Below are positions 7,455 through 16,913 of a stretch of 64,000 nt of DNA, in pieces; the stretch's first letter is position 1; each line of letters begins with the position of its first letter. Below the pieces are notes generated by a model that was not told where the DNA came from, ran no database searches, and worked only from the letters and a program-made list of their open reading frames with translations. The stretch covers positions 70,979-134,978 of the forward strand of contig JBBSQC010000005.1 in the NCBI GenBank assembly GCA_038258215.1. The letters run 5' to 3'. A program made the position numbers and the translations under genes. The DNA is from Fodinibacter sp038258215 (GTDB taxonomy: Bacteria; Actinomycetota; Actinomycetes; Actinomycetales; Dermatophilaceae).

Positions 7455-8528
7455 TCAGCCGCTGACGTGACCCCGAAGGAGGGCTCCCACCCGCGCCGCC
7501 TCCTCGGCCGTGTTGTTGACGTGGAAGGACACCCTCAGCCGCCCGGCCCGCTCCGCCGCGACGACCTGCTGCTCGGCGAGCAGGCTACGCACGCTCTTGT
7601 CAGCGCGCAGTGAGCGGATGGCCCCACCCGTGACCTCGACCCCGGCGGCCTCGGCGAACACCTCCTCGAGCGCCACCGCATGGTCCTGCAGGGCACTCGC
7701 ACCGACGCCCTCCAGGAACGCGAGGGACGCCTCGGTGCCGACCCACGCCTGCCACCCGGGCGACACGTCGAAGCGTCGGGCCCCCTCGGCCAGGCGCAGC
7801 GGCAGCCCGTAGATGGAGGACCACCGGTCGGCCCCGGCGTACCACCCCGCGCTGATGGGAGCCAGCGCGCCGACCCGGTCCGGCGCCACCGTGAGGAAGG
7901 CCGTCCCGCGCGGCGACAACAGCCACTTGTAGGCGCTGCACACGGTGTAGGCGAAGCGGCTCGCGTCGACCACGAGCCACCCCGCGGCCTGGGTCAGGTC
8001 GACGAGCACATCGACGCCGTGGTGGCCGGCGGCACGGACGAGCGGGTCGAGCGGCGCCACGGCCCCGGTCGAGGACTGCACGGCCGAGAGCGCGACCAGC
8101 CCGGTGTCGCCGTCGACGTGGTCGGCGATGTCGCCGAGCGGCACCTCGACGACCCGCACGCCGCGATGCGCGTGTGCGGCGAAGGGGAAGGTCACGCTGG
8201 TGAACTCCCCGGTGGGCACGAGCACCGTCGCGCCGTCCGGCACGGCCGCGGCGACGATCGAGACCAGGGGCGAGACCTGGTGCCCCACGGCCACCGACCC
8301 GGCCCGGACCCCCACCAGCCGGGCGTATGCCGCTCGCGCCCGGTCGATGACGTCGTCGTAGTCGGGTGCGTGGGCCACTCCGCGCCCCCACTCCTCGAGC
8401 GCACCGCGCACGGCATCCGTCGTCGTTCGTGGGGGTAGCCCCATCGTCGCCGAGTTGAGGTAGGTGCCGTCGGCGTCGAACTCGGCCGACCAGGGCCAGG
8501 CCCGGTCCTCGCCCTGCTTCGCGGTCAT
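7455..8528 (-). CDS. Class V aminotransferase-fold PLP enzyme
   Basis: 357 residues from ATG 8528, which overlaps the upstream MutL-like stop as ATGA. The fold is recognised from 'TYLNSATMGLPPR' at the N-terminus, 'VDLTQAAGWLVVDAS' (PLP-ring Asp and Gln) and 'YTVCSAYKWLLSPRGTAFL', where Lys is the Schiff-base residue. Class V members include cysteine desulfurases, isopenicillin epimerase-like and kynureninase-like enzymes; the sequence does not say which. The overlap means co-expression with the MutL-like ATPase. Confidence 0.8.
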   Translation of the reverse strand: MTAKQGEDRAWPWSAEFDADGTYLNSATMGLPPRTTTDAVRGALEEWGRGVAHAPDYDDVIDRARAAYARLVGVRAGSVAVGHQVSPLVSIVAAAVPDGATVLVPTGEFTSVTFPFAAHAHRGVRVVEVPLGDIADHVDGDTGLVALSAVQSSTGAVAPLDPLVRAAGHHGVDVLVDLTQAAGWLVVDASRFAYTVCSAYKWLLSPRGTAFLTVAPDRVGALAPISAGWYAGADRWSSIYGLPLRLAEGARRFDVSPGWQAWVGTEASLAFLEGVGASALQDHAVALEEVFAEAAGVEVTGGAIRSLRADKSVRSLLAEQQVVAAERAGRLRVSFHVNNTAEEAARVGALLRGHVSG

Positions 8529-9865
8529 GTGGTCACGGTAGGACCCGTGTCCCCCCGGGCAAGACGACCCGCGAGCAGACGGGCCGCGACGGGGTGACGG
8601 TCCATGAGCAGGCCGACGGCGAACAGCAGGTATGCCGTGTCGACCGCCACCCGTGCCCGACCCGGGACGCGCCACCCTCCGGCGTGGTCGGCCAGGAGTC
8701 CCTGGAGCACTCGGTCCGCGAGCCCTCCGGGTGCGTGACGCAGCACGCCCCCGGAACCGAGCACCAGCTCCACCTCGACCAGGGGTCGAGGCCGCTCGGA
8801 GGGGTGCGGCGGCCGCCCGTGCCGACGCACCGCGATCACGGTTGCCGCGGCGGCGAGCGCCTCCTCGGCCGCCCACTCCTCCTCGGTCGAGGCGAGGTGG
8901 GCCGTGTCGGTGGCCACGCGCCCGGCATACCGGACGGCGTTCTCCGACAGGGCGATCCGTTCCCGAACGGCGGCCTCGACGATGCCCTCCGCGTTCCAGC
9001 GCATGCCGAGGTCGGCTTCGACGGTACGTGCGTGCCACAGGGTGCCCACGACCTCGCGGTGGATCGTGGCGTCCTCCCCCTGGGGAGTGATGACGGAGTA
9101 GACGTCCGACGTCGCGCCCCCGACGTCGACGACGAGCACGTCGGCCCCCAGCACCTCGGCGAGCACCTCGACACCGCGCAGCACGGCGTCAGGGGTCGCG
9201 GCCCGCACCAGCTCGGCGAAACCCCGACCCCGGGAGAGTCCCTTGCCTCCGATGACGTGGGTCAGGAAGGACTCGCGGATCGCGCTGCGCGCGGCATCGG
9301 GGGCGATGACCCCGATCCTGGGGAGCACGTTGGCCGTCACGACGTGGCGTCGGCGGGCGGTGGTGAGGACGGCGGCGACGTCGCGGGCAGCGTCCTCGTT
9401 GCCGGCCACCACGATCGGAGCGGCCAGGCGTGCGGCGCCGAGCCGACCGGCGTTGTGCAGGAGCACCTCGGCGTTGCCGCCGTCCGTGCCGCCGACGAGC
9501 AGCACCAGGTCGGGGGCGCTGGCCCGGAGGGCAGCCACGTCCCGCCCGGTCATCCGGCCGCTCGCGACGTGCACCACCTTGGCGCCGGCGGACAACCCCA
9601 CTCGGTGCCCGGCCTCGGCGGTGACGGCGCGCTCATAGCCCACGACCGCAAGCCGCAACCCACCCCCGGCGCTCGAGCAGACGAGAGTCCCGGAGGGAAC
9701 ACCGTGCACGGCCAGTGCCGCACTCACGGCATCCACACCGTCCATCACATCGGTGGCGACGGTGGTGGCGTGGCTCGCAGAGCCCAGCGCCTCACCCGTG
9801 GCGGCGTCGACGAGCACCGCCTTGGTATAGGTCGACCCCACGTCCACACACAGCACGGCACCCAC
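8525..9865 (-). CDS. MutL-like ASKHA ATPase (glutamate mutase MutL family)
   Basis: 446 residues from a GTG. The N-terminal 'CVDVGSTYTKAVLVD' is the phosphate-1 loop of ASKHA-fold ATPases, 'LVVDVGGATSDVYSVITPQG' (~245-265) the phosphate-2 loop, and 'VLGSGGVLRHAPGG' the adenosine loop. The family is named after mutL found between glutamate mutase subunits in clostridia, where its role in maintaining B12 enzymes is inferred rather than proven. No mutS/mutE-type mutase lies in this window, so it is an orphan copy. The downstream aminotransferase overlaps by four bases. Confidence 0.78.
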   Translation of the reverse strand: MGAVLCVDVGSTYTKAVLVDAATGEALGSASHATTVATDVMDGVDAVSAALAVHGVPSGTLVCSSAGGGLRLAVVGYERAVTAEAGHRVGLSAGAKVVHVASGRMTGRDVAALRASAPDLVLLVGGTDGGNAEVLLHNAGRLGAARLAAPIVVAGNEDAARDVAAVLTTARRRHVVTANVLPRIGVIAPDAARSAIRESFLTHVIGGKGLSRGRGFAELVRAATPDAVLRGVEVLAEVLGADVLVVDVGGATSDVYSVITPQGEDATIHREVVGTLWHARTVEADLGMRWNAEGIVEAAVRERIALSENAVRYAGRVATDTAHLASTEEEWAAEEALAAAATVIAVRRHGRPPHPSERPRPLVEVELVLGSGGVLRHAPGGLADRVLQGLLADHAGGWRVPGRARVAVDTAYLLFAVGLLMDRHPVAARLLAGRLARGDTGPTVTT

Positions 9866-9910
9866 AGGGGAACTCTAGGTCCCGAGTGGGTGCCGCGGTG
9901 CCGACCGGCT

Positions 9911-10891
9911 TCAGCTCGAGGGCGCGCCGCTCGGCATCCCGCCACCTCCACCTCCACCCGCCGGCGCGCTTCCGGCGGTCGGCACGGTCGTCGTGTCGAC
10001 CGGGACCGTGAGCGCGGCCGTGTATCCAGTCGAGGTGTCGCCGCTGACGGTGGCGAGCTGGTGGATACCCCCGTCGTCCCCGAAGACGTTGTCGCTCGTC
10101 AGGGAGATGCTGCTGAGGTTCGCGGCGGACCCCGGGTAGCCGTCCAGCGCGTAGACCGTGTCGCACGCAGTCTTCGGCAGGGCGACCTGCGAGGTGGCGA
10201 TGGCCTTCGTGGAGTCGGTGATGCTCGCCTCGTCGGGATAGACCTCGAAGTGGACGTGCGTCCACCGACCGGAGTAGCACGCCGGGAAGATGCTCGTGAA
10301 CGTCACGACGCCGTCCTCGTCGGCCACCTGCACCCCACGCAGGTAGTTCTCGTCCTTGATCGCGTCGGTGTACATCGAGTACTGGCCCTGCGCGTCGCAC
10401 TGCCAGACGTAGACCGCGACACCAGCCATCGGGCCACCGCCACCGGCGATGTCGAGCACGGTGAGGGCCAGGGTCATCGGGACCCCTTCCGCCGCGGCGG
10501 AGGCATCACCGAAGCTGCTGCGGATGTCCTGGCGCACCACCCCGCTCTGCTCGAGGACGTCGGCGCCGTTGGAGCCGTCGCCGGGATACGGTCCGGCCGT
10601 TTCGTCGGGGATCTCGGTGAGGTCCCCGGACGAGCCGGACGTCGTGGCGGAAGCGCTGCTCGTGGCGCTCGTGGCGCTCGAGCCGCTGTTCGAGCTCGAT
10701 GAGCCACAGGCGGCGAGCGCGCCACCGGCGACGCCGATACCTAGCACCTGCAGGGCGCGGCGCCGGTCGAACAGTGTTCCGAGGTCGAAGGCCAGGCCCT
10801 GGTCGACGACCTCCTCGTCCGGACGGGGCAGCTCCCGCCCCTCATACGTGGGGCGGGTGGGCTCGTGGCGGTTGGGGTCGTGGCGGGTCAT
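9911..10891 (-). CDS. Tat-exported lipoprotein of the intradiol dioxygenase fold
   Basis: 326 residues from ATG 10891, with GGAGG 5 nt upstream. Residues ~40-65 read 'DRRRALQVLGIGVAGGALAACGSS': a twin-arginine signal followed by a lipobox ending LAAC, so the protein is probably folded before export and lipid-anchored. A Ser/Thr/Gly linker follows, then a catalytic-type domain with 'PMAGVAVYVWQCDAQGQYS', 'NYLRGVQV' and 'FPACYSGRWTHVHFEVY', which contain the Tyr, Tyr, HxH iron ligand pattern of intradiol ring-cleavage dioxygenases. The usual VWHCD has Gln for His. The C-terminal end is Gly-rich. Substrate unknown; no catechol pathway genes are nearby. Confidence 0.8.
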   Translation of the reverse strand: MTRHDPNRHEPTRPTYEGRELPRPDEEVVDQGLAFDLGTLFDRRRALQVLGIGVAGGALAACGSSSSNSGSSATSATSSASATTSGSSGDLTEIPDETAGPYPGDGSNGADVLEQSGVVRQDIRSSFGDASAAAEGVPMTLALTVLDIAGGGGPMAGVAVYVWQCDAQGQYSMYTDAIKDENYLRGVQVADEDGVVTFTSIFPACYSGRWTHVHFEVYPDEASITDSTKAIATSQVALPKTACDTVYALDGYPGSAANLSSISLTSDNVFGDDGGIHQLATVSGDTSTGYTAALTVPVDTTTVPTAGSAPAGGGGGGGMPSGAPSS

Positions 10892-11007
10892 GGTGTCCTC
10901 CAAGTCGTGGTGATGGTTCCACGCTAGGGAGGTCGTCGGTCAGGCTCGTGGGGGCCGGCTGTGCGGCTCCTGTGACTCCGGGCCGCGTCCGGAGGCCGGC
11001 TCTCGGG

Positions 11008-12186
11008 TCAGGTCAGACGGTCCAGGGCCTGGCGCAGGTCGGCAACGAGGTCCGCCGCGTCCTCGATGCCGACGGACAGCCGGATGAGGTCGGAGGGCAC
11101 CTCCAGCTCGGTGCCCGCCACCGACGCGTGGGTCATCCGGCCAGGGTGCTCGATGAGCGACTCGACGCCGCCCAACGACTCCCCGAGGGTCCACAGCTGG
11201 GTCTCGGCACACACCTTCGTCGCGACGTCCTCGCCCCCCTTGACCCGGAAGGCCACCATCCCGCCGAAGCGCCGCATCTGGCGGGCGGCCACGTCGTGGT
11301 TCGGGTGGTCGGCGAGGCCGGGGTAGTGGACGGCCGTCACACCCGGGTGCGCCAAGAGGAAGTCGACCACGACCTCAGCGTTGTCGCAGTGCCGCTCCAT
11401 CCGCACCGCGAGGGTCTTCAGGCCCCGCAGCACGAGCCACGCGTCGAAGGGCCCGGCGATCGCCCCCATCGAGTTCTGATGCACCGCAACGAGGTCGGAC
11501 ACGCTGCGGCCGTCACGCATCGTCGCTCCGGGGGCGACCACGACGGCGCCGCCGACGACGTCGCTGTGCCCACCTGCATACTTCGTCGTGCTGTGGATCA
11601 CGACGTCGGCACCCAGCTCGATCGGGCTCTGGAGGTAGGGCGAGGCGAAGGTGTTGTCGACGACGAGCAGCGCATCCGCCTCGTGGGTCACCGCGGCAAT
11701 GGCCTCGATGTCAGCGATCCCGAGGAGCGGGTTCGTCGGGGTCTCGACCCACACCATCCGTGTCTCGGGGGCCATGGCGGCGCGCACGGCATCGACGTCG
11801 GCGACCGCAGCGACGGAGTGCTCCACCCCCCACGTGCGGGCCACCGTGTTGAACAGGCGGTAGGTGCCGCCGTAGGCGTCCGAGGGCACGACGACGTGGT
11901 CGCCCGGCGTGAGCAGCGCACGCAGCACGGTGTCCTCACCGGCGAGCCCGCTCGCGAACGCGAACCCTCGCTCGCCGCCCTCCAGGGAGGCGATGCACTC
12001 CTCGAGCGCGGTCCGGGTCGGGTTCGCCGAGCGCGAGTACTCATAACCGCCGCGCAGGCCCCCGATGCCGTCCTGCTTGTAGGTGCTCACCTGGTGGATC
12101 GGTGGCACCACGGCGCCGGTCGTGGGGTCGGGCTCCTGCCCGGCGTGGATGGCGCGCGAGGAGAAGCCGAGGTCGTCGTGGGTCAT
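11008..12186 (-). CDS. metB: Cystathionine gamma-synthase
   Basis: 392 residues from ATG 12186 ('MTHDDLGFSSRAIHAGQEPD'). It is a Cys/Met-metabolism PLP enzyme: 'YEYSRSANPTRTALE' near the N-terminus, 'VDNTFASPYLQSP' for the PLP Asp, and 'IHSTTKYAGGHSDVVGG' with the Schiff-base Lys. The family joins O-succinyl- or O-acetylhomoserine to cysteine; together with cbs further along it would allow transsulfuration in either direction. The metB-cbs neighbourhood near greA is as in M. tuberculosis. Assignment of synthase rather than gamma-lyase rests on synteny. Confidence 0.87.
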   Translation of the reverse strand: MTHDDLGFSSRAIHAGQEPDPTTGAVVPPIHQVSTYKQDGIGGLRGGYEYSRSANPTRTALEECIASLEGGERGFAFASGLAGEDTVLRALLTPGDHVVVPSDAYGGTYRLFNTVARTWGVEHSVAAVADVDAVRAAMAPETRMVWVETPTNPLLGIADIEAIAAVTHEADALLVVDNTFASPYLQSPIELGADVVIHSTTKYAGGHSDVVGGAVVVAPGATMRDGRSVSDLVAVHQNSMGAIAGPFDAWLVLRGLKTLAVRMERHCDNAEVVVDFLLAHPGVTAVHYPGLADHPNHDVAARQMRRFGGMVAFRVKGGEDVATKVCAETQLWTLGESLGGVESLIEHPGRMTHASVAGTELEVPSDLIRLSVGIEDAADLVADLRQALDRLT

Positions 12187-12522
12187 GCACCCGAGCGTAT
12201 GCCGTGTGACTGGCGCCCCAGGACACCCACCGCCCGACGTCGTCCGCTGCCCCCCGCGCACCAGGTGCTCCTCCCGGGACCGGTCGGTCGCCGACGCACA
12301 CCGTCGGCGGCCGACTCATCCCGGGACACTCCTCTACCCAGTCGAGCCTCGTGCCGGACCCGTCGATGCCCGCCGACTGGTCGACGTCGTGGAAGGACGC
12401 GCGGTCGCGGTCGCTCCACCTCACTCGTGACGCTTGAGGAGCCAGTCCTTTCCGGGATGTGACGAGCAGCGCCTGTGCGGCGAGCCGGGATGATGTGTGC
12501 TCACTCCGGCGTTGACGCCCAC
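12187..12522. other. Divergent intergenic region metB/msrA
   Basis: 336 bases between divergent starts. It should hold promoters for both genes. I see G/C-rich imperfect inverted repeats (around 12280-12325, CCGACGCACACCGTCGG-like) but no SAM-riboswitch consensus and no convincing short gene. Confidence 0.4.
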
Positions 12523-13218
12523 ATGCTCTTCGGATCCCGCGCCAAGACCACCATGCCCACCCGCGACGACGCGATGCAGGGCCGAGACCACCGAATCTTC
12601 CCGGTCCCCAGCACTCACGCTGTGCTCGGCACCCCCCTCGAGGGCCCGTGGCCCGACGGCACCGAGGTGCTCTACGTCGCGATGGGCTGCTTCTGGGGGG
12701 TCGAGCGCATCTTCTGGAAGATCCCGGGTGTCGTGACCACCGCCGCCGGCTACATGGGGGGTTTCACGAAGAACCCCACCTACGACGAGACCTGCACCGG
12801 CCGCACCGGCCACGCCGAGGCCGTCCTCGTCGCCTACGACCCCTCGGTGACCTCCCCCGAGCTGCTGCTCAAGGCGTTCTGGGAGAACCACGACCCCACC
12901 CAGGGGAACCGCCAGGGCAACGACGTCGGCACGGCCTACCGCTCGGCGATCTTCTGGACCACACCCGGCCAGGAGGCGGCCGCACGCGCGACCCGCGAAG
13001 CGTTCCAAGGGGTGCTGACCGGCGCCCGTCGCGGCGAGATCACCACGACGGTGGCGTCGGCGAAGGACGCCGGGCCGTTCTGGTACGCCGAGGACTACCA
13101 CCAGCAGTACCTGTTCAAGAACCCGAACGGCTACTGCAACCACGGACCCAACGGCCTGACCTGCCCGGTGGGTGTGGCCAACCTTCCGGCTCAGACCGAC
13201 GTGCTCCCGCCCGCCTGA
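12523..13218 (+). CDS. msrA: Peptide-methionine (S)-S-oxide reductase
   Basis: 231 residues from ATG 12523; earlier in-frame ATGs at 12490 and 12493 are possible but the family normally begins at about this point ('MLFGSRAKTTMPTRDDA'). The catalytic motif 'YVAMGCFWGVERIFW' (~60) has the nucleophilic Cys; Glu and Tyr of the pocket are in 'TGHAEAVLV' and 'AEDYHQQYLFKNP'. The C-terminal 'GYCNHGPNGLTCPVG' supplies resolving cysteines. It repairs methionine-S-sulfoxide in proteins using thioredoxin. Diverges from metB. Confidence 0.93.
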   Translation: MLFGSRAKTTMPTRDDAMQGRDHRIFPVPSTHAVLGTPLEGPWPDGTEVLYVAMGCFWGVERIFWKIPGVVTTAAGYMGGFTKNPTYDETCTGRTGHAEAVLVAYDPSVTSPELLLKAFWENHDPTQGNRQGNDVGTAYRSAIFWTTPGQEAAARATREAFQGVLTGARRGEITTTVASAKDAGPFWYAEDYHQQYLFKNPNGYCNHGPNGLTCPVGVANLPAQTDVLPPA

Positions 13219-13245
13219 GCGAGTGGTCACGAGCGCTGGCCCTAC

Positions 13246-15276
13246 TCAGATGGCAGCGGCGACCTCGGTGCCCTGACGGATTGCTCGCTTGGCGTCGACC
13301 TCCGCGGCCACGTCTGCTCCACCGATGAGGTGGGTCGGGATCCCCCGTTCGACGAGCTCGTCGGCGAGGGTGCGCTGGGACTCCTGACCGGCGCACACGA
13401 CGACGGTGTCGACGGCGAGCACCCGCTTCTCGGAGCCGCCCTCCCCCAGTGCGATGTGCAGCCCGTCGTCGTCGATCCGCTCGTAGGCCGAGACGCCCGT
13501 CACCTGCTCAACACCCTTGGCCTTCAAGGCCGCTCGGTGCACCCACCCGGAGGTCTTGCCCAGGCTTCTCCCGATCGAGGTGGCCTTGCGCTGGAGGAGG
13601 AAGACCTCCCGCGGGCTCGGCTCGGGCACCGGCACGGTGAGGCCGCCCCGGGTCTGCGCGGGGTCGCCGACGCCCCACTCCGCACGCCAGGCGTCGGCGT
13701 CGAGCGTGGGCGAGCTCACGGTGGTGAGGAACTCGCTGACGTCGACGCCGATCCCACCGGCACCGATCACGGCCACCCTTGACCCCGCCGTGCGCTCGCC
13801 GCGGACGAGCTCGGCATAGGTCATCACCATCGGGTGGTCGATGCCCTCGATGGTGGGCATCCGCGGCACCACGCCGGTCGCCACCACGACCTCGTCGAAA
13901 CCGGATGCTGCGATCTCCTCCGCCGTCACCCGACGTTCGAGGTGCACCTTGACGCCGGTGATGTCCAGGCGCCGGGTGAAGTAGCGGATCGTCTCGGCGA
14001 ACTCCTCCTTGCCGGGGATCCGCATGGCGATGTCGAACTGCCCCCCGACGTGGTCACGCGCCTCGAAGAGCTCGACCTCGTGTCCGCGCTCGGCGAGCGT
14101 CGTCGCCGCGGCGAGCCCTGCGGGGCCGCCCCCGACGACTGCGACCTTCTTGGTGGTGCGGGTGGGCCCGAGCACCAGCTCGGTCTCGTAGCCGGCTCGC
14201 GGGTTGACCAGGCAGGTCGCGCGCTGGTTGGCGAAGGAGTGGTCCAGGCAGGCCTGGTTGCAGGCGATGCAGGTGTTGATCTCGTCCGCCCGCGACTCCT
14301 CCGCCTTGCGGACCCACTCGGGGTCGGCCAGGAAGGGACGCGCCATCGACACCAGGTCCGCGCCGCCTTCGGCCAGCACGGACTCGGCCACGTCGGGCAT
14401 GTTGATCCGGTTGGTGGCCACGACCGGGATGGAGACGTGCTCCTTGAGCCGGCCGGCATACGAGGCGAATGCGGCTCGCGGCACCGATGTGACGATGGTC
14501 GGCACCCGGGCCTCGTGCCAACCGATACCGAGGTTGAGGATGCTCGCGCCGGCCCCCTCGATCTCGCGCGCCAGGGCGGTGACCTCGTCCCAGGTCTGGC
14601 CCTCTTCGACGAGGTCGAGCACCGAGATGCGGTAGATGAGGATGAAGTCCGCCCCGGCCGCCTCCCGCACGGCTCGGACGACCTCGACGGCGAAGCGGCG
14701 TCGCTTCTCGGGGCTGCCGCCCCACCGGTCGGTGCGGTCGTTGGTGCGCGGGGCGAGGAACTGGTTGATGAGGTATCCCTCCGATCCCATCACCTCCACG
14801 CCGTCATAGCCCGCCTCTCGTGCCAGCCGGGCAGCGCGGGCGAAGGCGTCGATCTGCCTCTGGACTCCCTTGTCGGACAGAGCGCGTGGGGAGAACTTGC
14901 TGATCGGGCTCTTGATCGCCGACGGCGCGACGCACCACGGGGTGACCGCGTAGCGCCCGGCGTGCAGCAGCTGGAGGGCGATCCGACCCCCCTCTGCGTG
15001 GACCGCGTCGGTGATCCGCCGGTGCTGCCCGGCCTCCCGCTGCGTCGTGAGCTTCGAGGCCCGGGGAAACAGCGTGCCCGCCACGTTGGGAGCGAAACCA
15101 CCGGTGACCATGAGGCCCACGCCGCCCCTGGCCCGCTCGGCGAAGTACGCCGCGAGCTTGGGGAAGTCCTTGCCCCGGTCCTCCATGCCGGTGTGCATCG
15201 AGCCCATGATGACCCGGTTGGGCAGGGTGACGTGCCCGAGGTCGAGGGGGGCCAGCAGGTGGGGGTAGTCGCTCAT
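13246..15276 (-). CDS. fadH: NADPH-dependent 2,4-dienoyl-CoA reductase
   Basis: 676 residues. Residues ~1-350 form an old-yellow-enzyme TIM barrel binding FMN ('GRIALQLLHAGRY', 'GVEVMGSEGYLINQFLAPRT', 'GADLVSMARPFLADPEW'). The 4Fe-4S cluster is bound by the Cys set in 'INTCIACNQACLDHSF' and 'ATCLVNP'. An FAD Rossmann motif 'VAVVGGGPAGLAAATTLAE' (~378) and an NADP-site motif 'RVAVIGAGGIGVDVSEFL' (~520) follow. It reduces 2,4-dienoyl-CoA during beta-oxidation of unsaturated acids in the cytosol. Length matches bacterial FadH. Convergent with msrA, 27 bp apart. Related multidomain reductases share this layout, so substrate is likely but not certain. Confidence 0.87.
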   Translation of the reverse strand: MSDYPHLLAPLDLGHVTLPNRVIMGSMHTGMEDRGKDFPKLAAYFAERARGGVGLMVTGGFAPNVAGTLFPRASKLTTQREAGQHRRITDAVHAEGGRIALQLLHAGRYAVTPWCVAPSAIKSPISKFSPRALSDKGVQRQIDAFARAARLAREAGYDGVEVMGSEGYLINQFLAPRTNDRTDRWGGSPEKRRRFAVEVVRAVREAAGADFILIYRISVLDLVEEGQTWDEVTALAREIEGAGASILNLGIGWHEARVPTIVTSVPRAAFASYAGRLKEHVSIPVVATNRINMPDVAESVLAEGGADLVSMARPFLADPEWVRKAEESRADEINTCIACNQACLDHSFANQRATCLVNPRAGYETELVLGPTRTTKKVAVVGGGPAGLAAATTLAERGHEVELFEARDHVGGQFDIAMRIPGKEEFAETIRYFTRRLDITGVKVHLERRVTAEEIAASGFDEVVVATGVVPRMPTIEGIDHPMVMTYAELVRGERTAGSRVAVIGAGGIGVDVSEFLTTVSSPTLDADAWRAEWGVGDPAQTRGGLTVPVPEPSPREVFLLQRKATSIGRSLGKTSGWVHRAALKAKGVEQVTGVSAYERIDDDGLHIALGEGGSEKRVLAVDTVVVCAGQESQRTLADELVERGIPTHLIGGADVAAEVDAKRAIRQGTEVAAAI

Positions 15277-15448
15277 CGACCCTTCCGATCTCGCGTCGTG
15301 GGCGCCACCAGCGGCGCCTCGGACGAGCCTCTCCCGTTGTTACCGGCGGGTCAACCTCGATGGACTGTGAGGCTGCTCGCAGGTCGCGCCCGGACTCCAC
15401 CTGACCACTCTCACCCGCGCGGGGCGCCGGCGCGAGAGCGGGTAGGCG

Positions 15449-16825
15449 TCAGTCGGCGAGGAAGGAGAGCAGGTCCGCCCGGGTCAGCACCCCGATGGGC
15501 TTGCCGTCCTCGATCACGAGCACGGCATCCGAGCCCTCGAGCTCGTGCCGCGCGGTGGTGACGGGCTCACCGGCCCCGACGAGGGGGAGCCCCGGGCCCA
15601 TGTGCTTGTCGACGGAGTCCGCGAGGTGCGCCTTGCCGGTGAAGAGAGCCTCGAGCAGGTCGCGTTCGGAGACCGCGCCGGCCACCTCGCCGGACATGAC
15701 GGGGGGCTCGGCCTTGACGACCGGCATCTGGGAGACGCCGTACTCCCGCAGGATCTCGATGGCGTCGCGCAGGGTCTCGGTCGGATGCGTGTGCACCAGC
15801 GCAGGGATGTCGCCGGCCTTGGCGTGCAGCACGTCGCCGACCGTGCGCTCGGCACCGGTGCGCATGAAGCCGTACGACGCCATCCAGTCGTCGTTGAAGA
15901 TCTTCGAGAGGTAGCCGCGCCCGGAGTCCGGAAGGAGCACCACGATGACCGCATCGGCAGGGAGGTCCTTCGCGATGCGCAGGGCCGCGACGACCGCCAT
16001 GCCGCACGACCCGCCGACGAGCAGCCCCTCCTCACGGGCCAGGCGGCGGGTCATCTCGAAGGAGTCGGCATCAGAGACAGCCACCACGTCGTCGACCTGG
16101 GAGGGGTCGTAGGCCGCCGGCCAGAAGTCCTCGCCGACGCCCTCCACAAGGTAGGGGCGGCCGCTCCCGCCGCTGTAGACCGACCCCTCGGGGTCCGCGG
16201 CGACGATGCGCACGCGGCCCGACTCCCGCTCTTCCGAGACCTCACGCAGGTAGCGACCCGCACCCGAGATCGTGCCGCCCGTGCCTGCACCGGTGACGAA
16301 GTGCGTGACCTCGCCATCGGTGTCCCGCCAGATCTCCGGGCCCGTCGTCTCGTAGTGCGAGAGAGGGCCGTTGGGGTTGGAGTACTGGTCGGGCTTCCAG
16401 GCGTTGGGCGTCTCGCGCATGAGCCGGTCGGACGTGGAGTAGTAGGAGTCGGGGTGGTCCGGGGCGACGGCCGTCGGGCAGACGACGACCTGGGCGCCGT
16501 AGGCCTTGAGCACGTTGCGCTTGTCCTCGGAGACCTTGTCCGGGCAGACGAAGATGCAGCTGTAGCCGCGGCGCTGGGCGATCAGTGCCAGCCCCACTCC
16601 GGTGTTGCCAGAGGTCGGCTCCACGATCACACCCCCGGGCTTGAGCTCTCCGGAGGCCTCAGCGGCTTCGACCATCTTCAGCGCGATGCGGTCCTTCACC
16701 GACCCACCGGGGTTGAGGTACTCCACCTTGGCCAGGACGGTGGCCGAGATGCCCTCCGTCACCGAGGTGAGCTTGACGAGCGGGGTGTCCCCCACGAGGT
16801 CCACGATGTGCTCTGCATACTTCAC
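15449..16825 (-). CDS. cbs: Cystathionine beta-synthase
   Basis: 458 residues from GTG 16825, with GAGGATGG upstream. The PLP fold-type II domain shows 'YLNPGGSVKDRIALKMVE' (Schiff-base Lys), 'EPTSGNTGVGLALIAQRRGY' (cofactor Asn/Ser) and 'GAGTGGTISGAGRYLRE' (phosphate loop). Two CBS motifs occupy the last ~125 residues and end 'DGKPIGVLTRADLLSFLAD'. It condenses serine (or O-acetylserine) with homocysteine to give cystathionine, or works as a cysteine synthase. Size and the neighbourhood of metB and thiolase match mycobacterial Cbs (Rv1077). Divergent from the methyltransferase gene. Confidence 0.9.
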   Translation of the reverse strand: MKYAEHIVDLVGDTPLVKLTSVTEGISATVLAKVEYLNPGGSVKDRIALKMVEAAEASGELKPGGVIVEPTSGNTGVGLALIAQRRGYSCIFVCPDKVSEDKRNVLKAYGAQVVVCPTAVAPDHPDSYYSTSDRLMRETPNAWKPDQYSNPNGPLSHYETTGPEIWRDTDGEVTHFVTGAGTGGTISGAGRYLREVSEERESGRVRIVAADPEGSVYSGGSGRPYLVEGVGEDFWPAAYDPSQVDDVVAVSDADSFEMTRRLAREEGLLVGGSCGMAVVAALRIAKDLPADAVIVVLLPDSGRGYLSKIFNDDWMASYGFMRTGAERTVGDVLHAKAGDIPALVHTHPTETLRDAIEILREYGVSQMPVVKAEPPVMSGEVAGAVSERDLLEALFTGKAHLADSVDKHMGPGLPLVGAGEPVTTARHELEGSDAVLVIEDGKPIGVLTRADLLSFLAD

Positions 16826-16913
16826 CGGCCCATCCTCGCACGCGCCCCCCGAGCCCCCGGACGTCCGGGAAATCCGGTGGCGGATGCCGTGCCACTCCTG
16901 TGAGGATGCCGGC

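Noticed and set aside
12187..12522. SAM riboswitch for metB
   Set aside because: No recognisable SAM-I, SAM-II or SAM-IV core; only G/C-rich imperfect repeats.
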